Origin: Lachnospiraceae bacterium
GTDB lineage: Bacteria; Bacillota_A; Clostridia; Lachnospirales; Lachnospiraceae
NCBI GenBank assembly: GCA_017482005.1
Contig: JAFUOI010000001.1
Location: forward strand, 62,001-126,000
Direction of reading: 5' to 3'
DNA length: 64,000 bases
This document shows positions 25,564-33,250 of the stretch, one piece after another. The notes beneath the pieces are model-generated. The model did no database searches and was not told the origin of the DNA. It was given only the letters and a program-made list of their open reading frames with translations. The first letter of the stretch is position 1. Every line of letters starts with the position of its first letter. Both the position numbers and the translations under genes were made by a program.

Positions 25564-26277
25564 TTGAGATTTCAATATATTATCCTTAAAAATTTTTTCA
25601 GACTCTTGTTGCGCATTATACCTACGATGCATCATTTGATTAAAGCAGAACCTTATGATGAGAAAAAGGCTTATGAATATTTAAAAAAAGTGGTTCTCAT
25701 CATGCATCGCACAGGGCGTATCCGTACACAGGTGTTTGGGGCAGAACTTTTGCCGGAGGAAGGCGGATATATTATGTATCCGAACCATCAGGGCAAATAC
25801 GACGGTTACGCAGTTGTATACGGAAATGAAAATCCGTGTAGTGTTGTGATGGATAAAAAACGTTCCTATTTTCCCTTTGTGAGGGAAGTAATTGACCTTG
25901 TCAGAGGAAAAAGGATGGAAATTGATAATCTGCGTCAGTCGATTGCCGTTATCAATGAAGTGGCGGAGGAAGTATCGAAGGGACGGAGATTCCTGATATT
26001 TCCGGAAGGGGGCTATGACCGGAGTAAAAAGAACAGCTTGTGGGAGTTTAAATCCGGTTGTTTTAAGGCATCGTTAAAATCCCGCACGCCGATTGTTCCG
26101 GTTGTACTTGTCGACACATATAAAGCGATGGATATCTCTTATCTGGGACCGGTGAGAACCCAGATTCACTTTTTGGAACCGATTCCGTATGAAGAGTATA
26201 AAAATCTGAAAACGGTAGAGATTGCAAGACTGGTAAAAAAACGTATTCAGGATAAATTAAAAGAGATTTTGGCATAA
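25564..26277 (+). CDS. 1-acyl-glycerol-3-phosphate acyltransferase (PlsC family)
   Basis: 237 residues from a TTG start; an ATG at 25629 is an alternative that would drop a hydrophobic N-terminal segment. The acyltransferase block I is NHQGKYD, close to the usual NHxSxxD with Gln/Gly changes, and block III is FPEGG. PlsC enzymes acylate lysophosphatidic acid to phosphatidic acid at the membrane, but diverged homologues use other acceptors. It follows the lipoprotein by 25 bp and ends at a strong terminator. Confidence 0.85.
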   Translation: MRFQYIILKNFFRLLLRIIPTMHHLIKAEPYDEKKAYEYLKKVVLIMHRTGRIRTQVFGAELLPEEGGYIMYPNHQGKYDGYAVVYGNENPCSVVMDKKRSYFPFVREVIDLVRGKRMEIDNLRQSIAVINEVAEEVSKGRRFLIFPEGGYDRSKKNSLWEFKSGCFKASLKSRTPIVPVVLVDTYKAMDISYLGPVRTQIHFLEPIPYEEYKNLKTVEIARLVKKRIQDKLKEILA

Positions 26278-26284
26278 ACAGAAA

Positions 26285-26320
26285 AAAGAAAAGCGAATCT
26301 TAGTTGGTTCGCTTTTCTTT
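26285..26320. terminator. Bidirectional terminator, perfect 13-bp stem
   Basis: AAAGAAAAGCGAA (26285-26297) pairs with TTCGCTTTTCTTT (26308-26320). The convergent minus-strand regulator gene ends inside the loop (stop at 26300-26302), so its last codons form part of the hairpin. Confidence 0.9.
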
Positions 26321-27409
26321 TCTCTTTTGTCTTCTTACCCTGTTAATGTGTCTTTCAAAATCACCGCTTGCTAAAAGCTGTGAGAGAACATATTGTTCAA
26401 AAGTCGGTACCGTACAGGAATAAAACCCGAGTTTTTCCTCAAAAGAAGAAACAAGAGATGCAGGCAGTACCATATACGCTACGCGAAGGGCGGGTGAGAT
26501 GGTATTTGAGAAGGTGTTCATGTAAATGACATTCTCTTTTTTTGCATGTGCAAATAAAGTTTCTTCCGCTTTGCGGGAAACGGAAAATTCTGATTCATAA
26601 TCGTCTTCGATGATATAGCGGTTTTCTTTGTCTGCCCAGCGCAGATATTCATGGCGCTTGGAGGCTGAGGCGGTAACACCGCTCGGAAAGCTGCGATAAG
26701 GCGTGATATGAAGTATGTCCGCCCGGGTATTTTGAAGTGCCGTGGATTCGATTCCGTCTGCACCGAGTGGAAGCATTTCTATTGTGACATCGCAGGATTC
26801 ATATACTTGCTGAATTTTGTGGTAGGATGGAGCTTCGATTGCATATACCTTTTCGCGACCGAGGAGCGAAGCAGTCAGTCCGTATAAATACTCCGAGCCT
26901 GAGCCGATGATAATCTGCGAATTATCTGCAATGATTCCGCGGCTGCGGAGCAGATATTTGCGAATCTCTTCACGTAAAGCAGAAATTCCCTCGTTGGGAG
27001 ATTTCTCCAAAATGGTATTTCCATAGTCGCTAAGAACTTTACGCATTGTTCTTGCAAGTAGTGGAAACGAGAGATTCTGCACCGCTCTGTTGCTTGACAG
27101 AGAAGGAGTGATAGTGTCAGGATAAATAGGAAGAGATTTTGTGTCAGCAGCGGCGGCAAAACCGTCACCGGGGCGAAAACATACGTAGTAACCGCTTCTT
27201 TCCCGGGATTCCGCATAGCCTTCCTCGCACAGTAGCGCGTATGCGTGCTCAATTGTAATGATGCTGACACCGGTTTCATCAGCGAGCAGGCGCTTGGAAG
27301 GAAGTTTGGTACCGAACGGATAGGCTGAACGGATAATGTCATCCCTAAGCTGGCGATAAAGTTGAAGATATGCAGGTGATGTATTGGTTTTTTCGATTGA
27401 ATATTTCAT
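26300..27409 (-). CDS. GntR/MocR-family regulator lacking the PLP lysine
   Basis: 369 residues. The N-terminal GntR winged helix is intact (SPAYLQLYRQLRDDIIRSAY, GTKLPSKRLLADETGVS). It is fused to an aminotransferase fold-type I domain (EGISALREEIRKYLLRSRGI, IIGSGSEYLYGLTA, IIEDDYESEF). MocR proteins normally read SFSKT or TFSKT, where the lysine binds pyridoxal phosphate; here the codon is AAT and the motif is NTFSNTISPALR, so the Schiff base cannot form. The C-terminus is also ~80-100 residues shorter than usual. It may be a PLP-independent repressor or a decaying copy. It is divergent from the feo genes. Confidence 0.85.
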   Translation of the reverse strand: MKYSIEKTNTSPAYLQLYRQLRDDIIRSAYPFGTKLPSKRLLADETGVSIITIEHAYALLCEEGYAESRERSGYYVCFRPGDGFAAAADTKSLPIYPDTITPSLSSNRAVQNLSFPLLARTMRKVLSDYGNTILEKSPNEGISALREEIRKYLLRSRGIIADNSQIIIGSGSEYLYGLTASLLGREKVYAIEAPSYHKIQQVYESCDVTIEMLPLGADGIESTALQNTRADILHITPYRSFPSGVTASASKRHEYLRWADKENRYIIEDDYESEFSVSRKAEETLFAHAKKENVIYMNTFSNTISPALRVAYMVLPASLVSSFEEKLGFYSCTVPTFEQYVLSQLLASGDFERHINRVRRQKRKEKRTN

Positions 27410-27500
27410 CTGATTATATCAAACTCCTGGATGTTATAAAAAACGTAATATCAGAATTATTATAAGAGGTGCAAATCTGAAAAACAAGTTAAATTTTTTA

Positions 27501-27529
27501 TTGACAAATAATTACAATTGTAATAAACT
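27501..27529 (+). promoter_or_regulatory. feoA promoter with palindromic TACA-N2-TGTA operator
   Basis: TTGACA (27501-27506) and TAAACT (27524-27529) are 17 bp apart. The spacer is filled by the perfect palindrome ATTACAATTGTAAT (27511-27524). TACANNTGTA is the known core of BlaI/MecI/CopY-family operators, so a repressor of that type is a reasonable candidate. The regulator itself is not next to it. Confidence 0.65.
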
Positions 27530-27532
27530 CAA

Positions 27533-27563
27533 AGCGGTTAGAGATTTCTAACCGCTGTTTTTT
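27533..27563 (+). terminator. Hairpin with T-tract in the feoA leader
   Basis: AGCGGTTAGA (27533-27542) pairs with TCTAACCGCT (27547-27556), loop GATT, then GTTTTTT. It begins almost at the predicted transcript start, so it may be an attenuator or a stabilising 5' hairpin rather than an end terminator. Confidence 0.65.
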
Positions 27564-27606
27564 GTATAAAACTCGTGAAATGAAAAACGGAATTGAGGCA
27601 ACGGAT

Positions 27607-27819
27607 ATGGATCTGACACAGGCGAATGCAGGAGAAGAATATATCATTAAAGATATCGTGACAGACGATGAGGAGTTGAATGCTTTTTTGTTTTCTCTCG
27701 GTTGTTACAGCGGAGAACCGATTACGGTCGTGTCGCACCGCAAGGGCGGCTGTGTTATTTCTGTGAAAGATGCAAGATATAATATTGATAATGAATTGGC
27801 TGCGGCTATTTTGATTTAA
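27607..27819 (+). CDS. feoA: FeoA-like ferrous iron transport accessory protein
   Basis: 70 residues from the ATG at 27607 with GAGG (27595-27598) 8 bp before it; upstream in-frame codons would read through the leader hairpin. The SH3-like FeoA fold is suggested by EEYIIKDIVTDDEELNAFLFSLG, GEPITVVSHRKGGCVISVKDARYNIDNELA. FeoA is thought to modulate FeoB on the cytoplasmic side. feoB follows but is separated by a terminator-like hairpin and its own operator. Confidence 0.82.
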   Translation: MDLTQANAGEEYIIKDIVTDDEELNAFLFSLGCYSGEPITVVSHRKGGCVISVKDARYNIDNELAAAILI

Positions 27820-27863
27820 GGTCGCATAGTTTCATTTTTGAGAGAGTACTTACATATGAATAT

Positions 27864-27894
27864 AATAGTGATTTATATTAAGTCACTATTTTTT
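27864..27894 (+). terminator. Intergenic terminator between feoA and feoB
   Basis: AATAGTGA (27864-27871) pairs with TCACTATT (27883-27890), followed by T. It partly uncouples feoB from feoA. Confidence 0.65.
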
Positions 27895-27904
27895 ATAACC
27901 ATGA

Positions 27905-27930
27905 GTTAGTCAAGTCTAACACGAGTTAGT
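27905..27930 (+). promoter_or_regulatory. Candidate metal-regulator operator before feoB
   Basis: GTTAG-N6-CTAAC (27905-27920) is an inverted repeat like the TTAG...CTAA half-sites of DtxR/IdeR-family boxes. A further GAGTTAGT copy is at 27923-27930. RBS GGGAGG follows at 27941-27946. Iron control is inferred from sequence resemblance and gene context. Confidence 0.45.
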
Positions 27931-27952
27931 ATTTGAAAAAGGGAGGAAAAGT

Positions 27953-29953
27953 ATGAGAATCGCATTAACGGGTAACCCGAACAGCGGAAAAACAACAATG
28001 TACAATGCGCTCACAGGAAGAAATGAACGTGTTGGTAACTGGGCCGGTGTAACGGTCGAAAAGAAAGAAAGCCCTATCAAAAAAAGTTTTTATGATGGAT
28101 CACAGGAACTTATTGCAGTCGACTTGCCGGGTGCATATTCCATGTCACCGTTCACATCCGAGGAGAGCATCACAAGCGGATATGTAAAAAATGAAAATCC
28201 GGATGTGATTATCAACATTGTGGATGCGACAAACCTGAGCCGTAGCTTATTCTTTACCACGCAGCTTCTTGAGCTTGGAATTCCTATGGTAGTAGCGCTT
28301 AACAAGAGTGATATCAACGAGAAAAAAGAGACAGAGATTGATGAAGTGAAATTGTCTGAGAAGCTCGGATGTCCGGTTGTGGAAACGGTTTCAACTGCTT
28401 CCGGAGATAACGGATTAAAGGCTGTGGTTGAGAAAGCAGTCTCTTTAAAAGGAATCAATCAGAATGCTCCTTATGAGCAGGGCGATATCAATCTGCAGGA
28501 TAAAGCAGAAGTAGAAACTGCGGACAGAAAGCGTTTTGAATTCGTAAACGGAATTGTAAAAGAAGTGGAGAAACGTAAAGTTCTCACAAAAGATACAAAC
28601 AAACAGGACAGCATTGACAACGTTATTACAAGTCCGTGGCTCGGAATTCCGCTTTTTGCTATTGTTATGTTTCTTGTGTTCTATATTTCACAGACAACAC
28701 TGGGTACTTGGATTGCGGATTGGCTGGTAGGCTGGATTGAAACCTTCCAGGGATGGGTAGCAGGCAAAGTAGAAGGTGCAGATCCGTTCTTGCAGGCACT
28801 TTTGGTTGACGGTATTATCGGTGGTGTCGGAGCCGTAGTCGGATTCCTTCCGCTTGTTATGGTAATGTACTTCCTCATTGCGCTTTTAGAGGATTGCGGA
28901 TACATGGCACGTGCGACCGTTGTACTTGACCCGATCTTCAAAAAAGTAGGTCTTTCCGGTAAATCCGTCATTCCTATGGTTATCGGTACAGGTTGTGCCA
29001 TTCCGGGTGTTATGGCAGCCCGTACCATTCGTAACGAGAGAGAACGCAGAGCAACCGCAATGCTCACACCGTTTATGCCATGTGGAGCAAAACTTCCGGT
29101 TATTGCGCTCTTCGTCGGTGCATTCTTCCCGGATGCTGCTTGGATTGGTACTTTAATGTACTTTGTAGGTATTCTTTTAATCCTTCTTGGTGCGTTATTA
29201 GTAAACAAAATTACAGGATACAAATACAGAAAATCTTTCTTTATCATCGAGCTTCCGGAGTACAAACTTCCGAGCTTAAAGAGAGCGACACTTTCCATGC
29301 TCTCACGTGGTAAAGCATATATCGTAAAAGCCGGTACCGTTATCCTGGTATGTAATACAGTAGTACAGATTATGCAGGCGTTTAACTGGCAGCTTCAGGT
29401 AGTAGAAGAAGGTATGGAAAGTACATCTATCCTTGCTTCTATCGCATCTCCGATCGCAGTGATTTTAGTTCCGATTGTAGGAGTGGCAGCATGGCAGCTT
29501 GCAGCAGCGGCCGTTACAGGATTTATCGCAAAAGAGAATGTTGTAGGTACGCTTGCAGTTTGTTATGCGCTTACAAACTTCATTGATACAGAAGAACTTG
29601 CACTTGTGGGTTCAGGTAACGAAGTGGCAGCAGTGATGGGCATCACAAAAGTGGCAGCACTTGCATACCTTATGTTTAACCTCTTCACACCGCCATGTTT
29701 CGCAGCACTCGGTGCGATGAACTCAGAGATGAAGAGTGCAAAATGGCTCTGGGGAGGTATTGCACTTCAGCTGGGAACAGGTTATACAGTAGCCTTCCTT
29801 GTATACCAGATCGGTACACTTGTTACAACAGGTGCTCTCGGAGCAGGATTTGTAGGCGGACTTATCGCAGTGATTGTGATGGTTGCAATCGTTGTAGCAC
29901 TTATAGCGAAGACAGACAAACAGTTCAGTGCCGAGTATAAACTGGCAAAATAG
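27953..29953 (+). CDS. feoB: Ferrous iron transporter FeoB
   Basis: 666 residues. The N-terminal G domain has G1 GNPNSGKTT (residues 7-15), G2 NWAGVTVEKKE, G3 DLPGAYS and G4 NKSD. A helical guanine-dissociation-inhibitor region (~165-220) precedes two Gate domains with ~8-9 membrane segments, including MVIGTGCAIPGVMAARTI and PFMPCGAKLPVIALF with the conserved gate cysteines. It imports Fe(II). The length is typical of the shorter clostridial type. A Cys-rich companion follows after 43 bp. Confidence 0.96.
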   Translation: MRIALTGNPNSGKTTMYNALTGRNERVGNWAGVTVEKKESPIKKSFYDGSQELIAVDLPGAYSMSPFTSEESITSGYVKNENPDVIINIVDATNLSRSLFFTTQLLELGIPMVVALNKSDINEKKETEIDEVKLSEKLGCPVVETVSTASGDNGLKAVVEKAVSLKGINQNAPYEQGDINLQDKAEVETADRKRFEFVNGIVKEVEKRKVLTKDTNKQDSIDNVITSPWLGIPLFAIVMFLVFYISQTTLGTWIADWLVGWIETFQGWVAGKVEGADPFLQALLVDGIIGGVGAVVGFLPLVMVMYFLIALLEDCGYMARATVVLDPIFKKVGLSGKSVIPMVIGTGCAIPGVMAARTIRNERERRATAMLTPFMPCGAKLPVIALFVGAFFPDAAWIGTLMYFVGILLILLGALLVNKITGYKYRKSFFIIELPEYKLPSLKRATLSMLSRGKAYIVKAGTVILVCNTVVQIMQAFNWQLQVVEEGMESTSILASIASPIAVILVPIVGVAAWQLAAAAVTGFIAKENVVGTLAVCYALTNFIDTEELALVGSGNEVAAVMGITKVAALAYLMFNLFTPPCFAALGAMNSEMKSAKWLWGGIALQLGTGYTVAFLVYQIGTLVTTGALGAGFVGGLIAVIVMVAIVVALIAKTDKQFSAEYKLAK

Positions 29954-29996
29954 TTTTTACAGGCAGGTCTGAATAGATGAGAAAGGAGCATGAGAT

Positions 29997-30194
29997 ATGG
30001 CGAATGTTATCGTAGTCGGGATTTTGGCATTGATTCTCGGAATATCCGTTACATATATTGTGAAGGCAAAAAAAGCCGGAGTGAAATGTATCGGTTGCCC
30101 GGCAGGAGCGACATGCTCCGGACATTGTAACGGAACAGGTTCCGGGGATTGCATGGGGAGTTGCAGCGGATGTCAATCCGGAACAAATAAATAG
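29997..30194 (+). CDS. FeoB-associated Cys-rich membrane protein
   Basis: 65 residues: one membrane helix (~3-22) followed by a cytoplasmic tail with seven cysteines (CIGC, CSGHC, CMGSCSGC). This small family regularly sits after feoB in Firmicutes and is presumed to pass or sense ferrous iron. RBS AAAGGAG is upstream. Confidence 0.88.
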   Translation: MANVIVVGILALILGISVTYIVKAKKAGVKCIGCPAGATCSGHCNGTGSGDCMGSCSGCQSGTNK

Positions 30195-30232
30195 TGCAGA
30201 ATTACTCATATAGGGGAAATGGATGATATAAA

Positions 30233-30276
30233 ACGGGAGCTTGCAGCGATTAATTATGTGCAAGCTCCTGTTTTTA
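30233..30276. terminator. Bidirectional terminator after the feo genes
   Basis: ACGGGAGCTTGCA (30233-30245) pairs with TGCAAGCTCCTGT (30259-30271), one wobble, with A- and T-rich flanks. It serves the feo operon and the convergent secreted-protein gene. Confidence 0.9.
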
Positions 30277-30281
30277 GTTTG

Positions 30282-31862
30282 TTATTTCTTGGTTTTTACC
30301 GTTTTTACTTTTGACCATGAAGAATAATACTTTTTGCCGCTTACTGTTTTATAAGTACGTATTCTGACATAGTATTTTTTCTTTGATTTTAGTTTCTTAA
30401 TTGTAGTACTCTTTGCGGAATTTTTCTTTACCGTAACGGATTTTGTTGTCTTTGGGGTAAAGTTTTTGCTTGTGGAATACTGTATCTGATATCCTGTTGT
30501 TTGGGATGTTTGTTTTTTCCAGGTTACTTTCATGCCTTTTGATGTTCCGGTTACTTTTGTAACGGATGTTGTTTTCGGGACAATTTTAAAGGTTTTGGTA
30601 TAAGTGCCGGAATATTTATTTTTAAGTTTTACGGAAAGGGAACCAAGACCGACCTTCTTGTTATTTTTGTAGGATACGGTATAGTAATTGGCGGAGATAA
30701 CCTTTCCTTTGCTGTCGTAGATAACAATCTTCGGTTTTTTCTCTCCACCGCTGTAAGCAACGGAAACAAAGGAGAGTTTTACGGTTTTCGGACGGTAAAT
30801 CACGTCGTTAGATACTTCCTGTCCGCATGAAGTACATGTTTTTACAATACTTCCGTTTTCGGTTTTTGTAGCCTTGACTTTCTCTGTTGAAAGAGAGTGC
30901 TTGCTTGTTTGGGATACTTTGAACGTATAGTCGATATTGGACGGAACGCTATATCTGTTTCTTGCGTAGACTTTGAAATATATGGTATCACCCTGCTTCA
31001 GACCAAGTTCGGAAGAAGCCGTTGAATCCAGGGAGAAGCTATGACCGTCTCCGCCGCCGATGTATTTGATGGATTTTCCGTTGTTATTTGCAGAGTATGC
31101 ACTGACACCCCAGCCGCCGTTAATGCTCGTAAGAGAGGAGTCGACCGGTTGCATATAAACAGTATAATGTCCGCTTTCCGGAACTTTCAGCTTGAAGAAA
31201 TCTTCATCTCCGGTCAGAGTGCTCATTCCGTATTTGTTGTCCGTGTGAATATTACCTTTGTAGGTTCTTCCGGCCGTAATCGGAGTCGCTTCTTCATTGC
31301 AGTTGTTGTCTTCCTGTTCCCATTCGCCGGCGATTACGTTGTTGACAGTGATGGTGTACGGAACATTGGACGGCGTGGATCCGGCGTAATCGTTTGGATG
31401 CCCCGGACTGACATGGATATATACTTTTGATCCGACATGTCCCGGAATAATACATGAGGAAGCAGGTGCTTCAATACGACTGTTTCCACCGCCAAATCGA
31501 TAGTAGAGAGTTGACAAATCGTCCAAATATACATCTATAGACCAACCGGAATGAACTTCTCCGGATCCGAATTCATAGTCAAAATCAATTTGTGAATAGC
31601 CTTTGTTGGTAATTGTGGTAACATACCAATCGGAGTCCTTTACTTGTGTAAGAGAATTAGTATACGGATTCCATATAACACCGCTGACTGGTTTGTTGAC
31701 AGCGATGACATCTGCCGTGGCAGCAGTTCCGTTATTGTCCACATCCTCTACATCAGTTTCGGATGTTACAGGTGTGGCAGAACCGGCAAATGCTGTCAAT
31801 GACATTGCTGCCATCATACATCCGGTAAGAAGTATGGTTTGTAATTTTTTCTTCATAGACAT
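30282..31862 (-). CDS. Secreted protein with beta-sandwich and fibronectin III domains
   Basis: 526 residues. The signal peptide ends near SLTAFAGS. GGAGG favours the second ATG (at 31856). The N-terminal part carries two related beta-sandwich units (DSDWYVTTIT and DEDFFKLKVPESGHYTVYMQ), like the pre-peptidase C-terminal domains of secreted enzymes. An MBG/Ig-like segment (AYSGGEKKPKIVIYDSKG) and a C-terminal fibronectin III domain (GMKVTWKKQ, GYQIQYSTSKNF, KKYYVRIRTYK) ending in a lysine-rich tail follow. No catalytic domain or LPXTG is seen. Likely an adhesive or surface-associated protein; the function is unknown. Confidence 0.85.
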   Translation of the reverse strand: MSMKKKLQTILLTGCMMAAMSLTAFAGSATPVTSETDVEDVDNNGTAATADVIAVNKPVSGVIWNPYTNSLTQVKDSDWYVTTITNKGYSQIDFDYEFGSGEVHSGWSIDVYLDDLSTLYYRFGGGNSRIEAPASSCIIPGHVGSKVYIHVSPGHPNDYAGSTPSNVPYTITVNNVIAGEWEQEDNNCNEEATPITAGRTYKGNIHTDNKYGMSTLTGDEDFFKLKVPESGHYTVYMQPVDSSLTSINGGWGVSAYSANNNGKSIKYIGGGDGHSFSLDSTASSELGLKQGDTIYFKVYARNRYSVPSNIDYTFKVSQTSKHSLSTEKVKATKTENGSIVKTCTSCGQEVSNDVIYRPKTVKLSFVSVAYSGGEKKPKIVIYDSKGKVISANYYTVSYKNNKKVGLGSLSVKLKNKYSGTYTKTFKIVPKTTSVTKVTGTSKGMKVTWKKQTSQTTGYQIQYSTSKNFTPKTTKSVTVKKNSAKSTTIKKLKSKKKYYVRIRTYKTVSGKKYYSSWSKVKTVKTKK

Positions 31863-32045
31863 TCTCCTCCTCGTATGTTAAAAGATGATAGAAACACTTT
31901 AAATATTATTTTAAAGATAATATTACAGAAATTATACATTATTTGATGCCTGCATTCAATAAAAAGAAAATATGGATATTTCCTTTCTGAAAAGTTATGC
32001 TATAATATATAGAAATGTGATTTCAAACAAAAAAGGAGAACAGAG

Positions 32046-33110
32046 ATGTTAGATATTGGTTTTTATATGAGATTTCATGAACTTATTGCTCAGCTTGATG
32101 AGAATAAAGAGTATACGGCGGATGAGATGTTTGCCAAATTAGAGGCAATCCGAAGCAGCGAACCGGTTGTTTATAATATTGAAACAACCAACCGTTGTAA
32201 CATGCGCTGTAAGATGTGTCCGAGAACTACGATGATGACACGTTGCAACGAAGATATTAACAGAGAGACATTTCTTAACGTGGTAGACCAGATTCGTCCG
32301 CACACAGACGAAGAATGGGCGCAGTGGAAAGCATTTTGTGAGAAGACCTACGGTATTTATGAAGATGAGATGAGCGAGAATCATTTCTTCCTTTATATTA
32401 TTCCAAAGGTGATTCAGCTTCACGGCTACGGTGATCCGCTTCTTGATGTGCATATGGGAGAGTACGTAAAGATTCTTCACGAAAAAGGATTTTACTCCTA
32501 CTTCAGCTGTAATCCGGCAAATATCAACCTTGAGAGAACGTACGAAATGCTGGATAACGGATTGGATTATATCAAGTATTCCATCGAAAGCGTAGATGAT
32601 GAACTGCACAAACAGGTGCGCGGACAGGCTTCCAACTTTACGGAAAGCTACGAAAAGATTAAACAGGTGCTGAAGTACAAAGAGGAAAAAGGACTTCATA
32701 CAACGGTCGTTATCACTATGCTTGATCTGAACAGAACTCATCAGAAGGAAGATTTTGACAAGCTTCTGGATGCGTTTAAGGATCTTGATGTTTATATTTA
32801 CCTTAAGAGTGAAGACTGCCAGTGGTACAGAAAAGATTTCCACGGAACCAATTCTATCCACTGGTCTGAGATTTGTAAGCATCCTTGGATGACTATGACC
32901 ATCAAATCAAACGGCGAAGCAACCATGTGTATGGAAGATTTCAACAATGAGATTGTATTTGGGGACAGCAATACACAAAGTCTTAAGGAAATCTGGGAAG
33001 GTGAGCCGTATAAGAAATTCCGTTATCAGCATTTGTTTGCAAAAGATAAGATCAAATGTGTCGGTGAGTGCGATATGAAGCTGATGGGCGACTGCTATAA
33101 AATTGTATAA
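32046..33110 (+). CDS. Radical SAM protein with C-terminal SPASM-like cysteines
   Basis: 354 residues. The 4Fe-4S binding CNMRCKMC is at residues 51-58 (CxxxCxxC). QLHGYGDPLLD and YIKYSIESVDDELHKQVRG are typical of the SPASM/twitch branch. The C-terminus has CMEDFNNEIVFGDSNTQSLKEIWEG and CVGECDMKLMGDC, which match auxiliary cluster ligands. There is no precursor peptide gene next to it, so a sugar, tRNA or nucleotide substrate is as likely as a peptide. Monocistronic, flanked by terminators. Substrate unknown. Confidence 0.88.
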   Translation: MLDIGFYMRFHELIAQLDENKEYTADEMFAKLEAIRSSEPVVYNIETTNRCNMRCKMCPRTTMMTRCNEDINRETFLNVVDQIRPHTDEEWAQWKAFCEKTYGIYEDEMSENHFFLYIIPKVIQLHGYGDPLLDVHMGEYVKILHEKGFYSYFSCNPANINLERTYEMLDNGLDYIKYSIESVDDELHKQVRGQASNFTESYEKIKQVLKYKEEKGLHTTVVITMLDLNRTHQKEDFDKLLDAFKDLDVYIYLKSEDCQWYRKDFHGTNSIHWSEICKHPWMTMTIKSNGEATMCMEDFNNEIVFGDSNTQSLKEIWEGEPYKKFRYQHLFAKDKIKCVGECDMKLMGDCYKIV

Positions 33111-33115
33111 AAAAT

Positions 33116-33160
33116 AAAGACTCTTTTTGGTTACTTTTGCGCGACCGGAAAGAGTCTTTT
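33116..33160 (+). terminator. Terminator after the radical SAM gene
   Basis: AAAGACTCTTT (33116-33126) pairs with AAAGAGTCTTT (33149-33159), then T. Confidence 0.85.
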
Positions 33161-33163
33161 ATA

Positions 33164-33191
33164 TTGACGTGAAAAATACAGCAATGATAAA
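33164..33191 (+). promoter_or_regulatory. Promoter of the large fibronectin III gene
   Basis: TTGACG (33164-33169) and GATAAA (33186-33191), 16-bp spacer, 60 bp before the start. Confidence 0.5.
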
Positions 33192-33250
33192 ATTTTCATA
33201 AGGTGTCGTAAGCACCGTGTATAAAAAATGTGAAAGAAGGGAGCAGAAAA

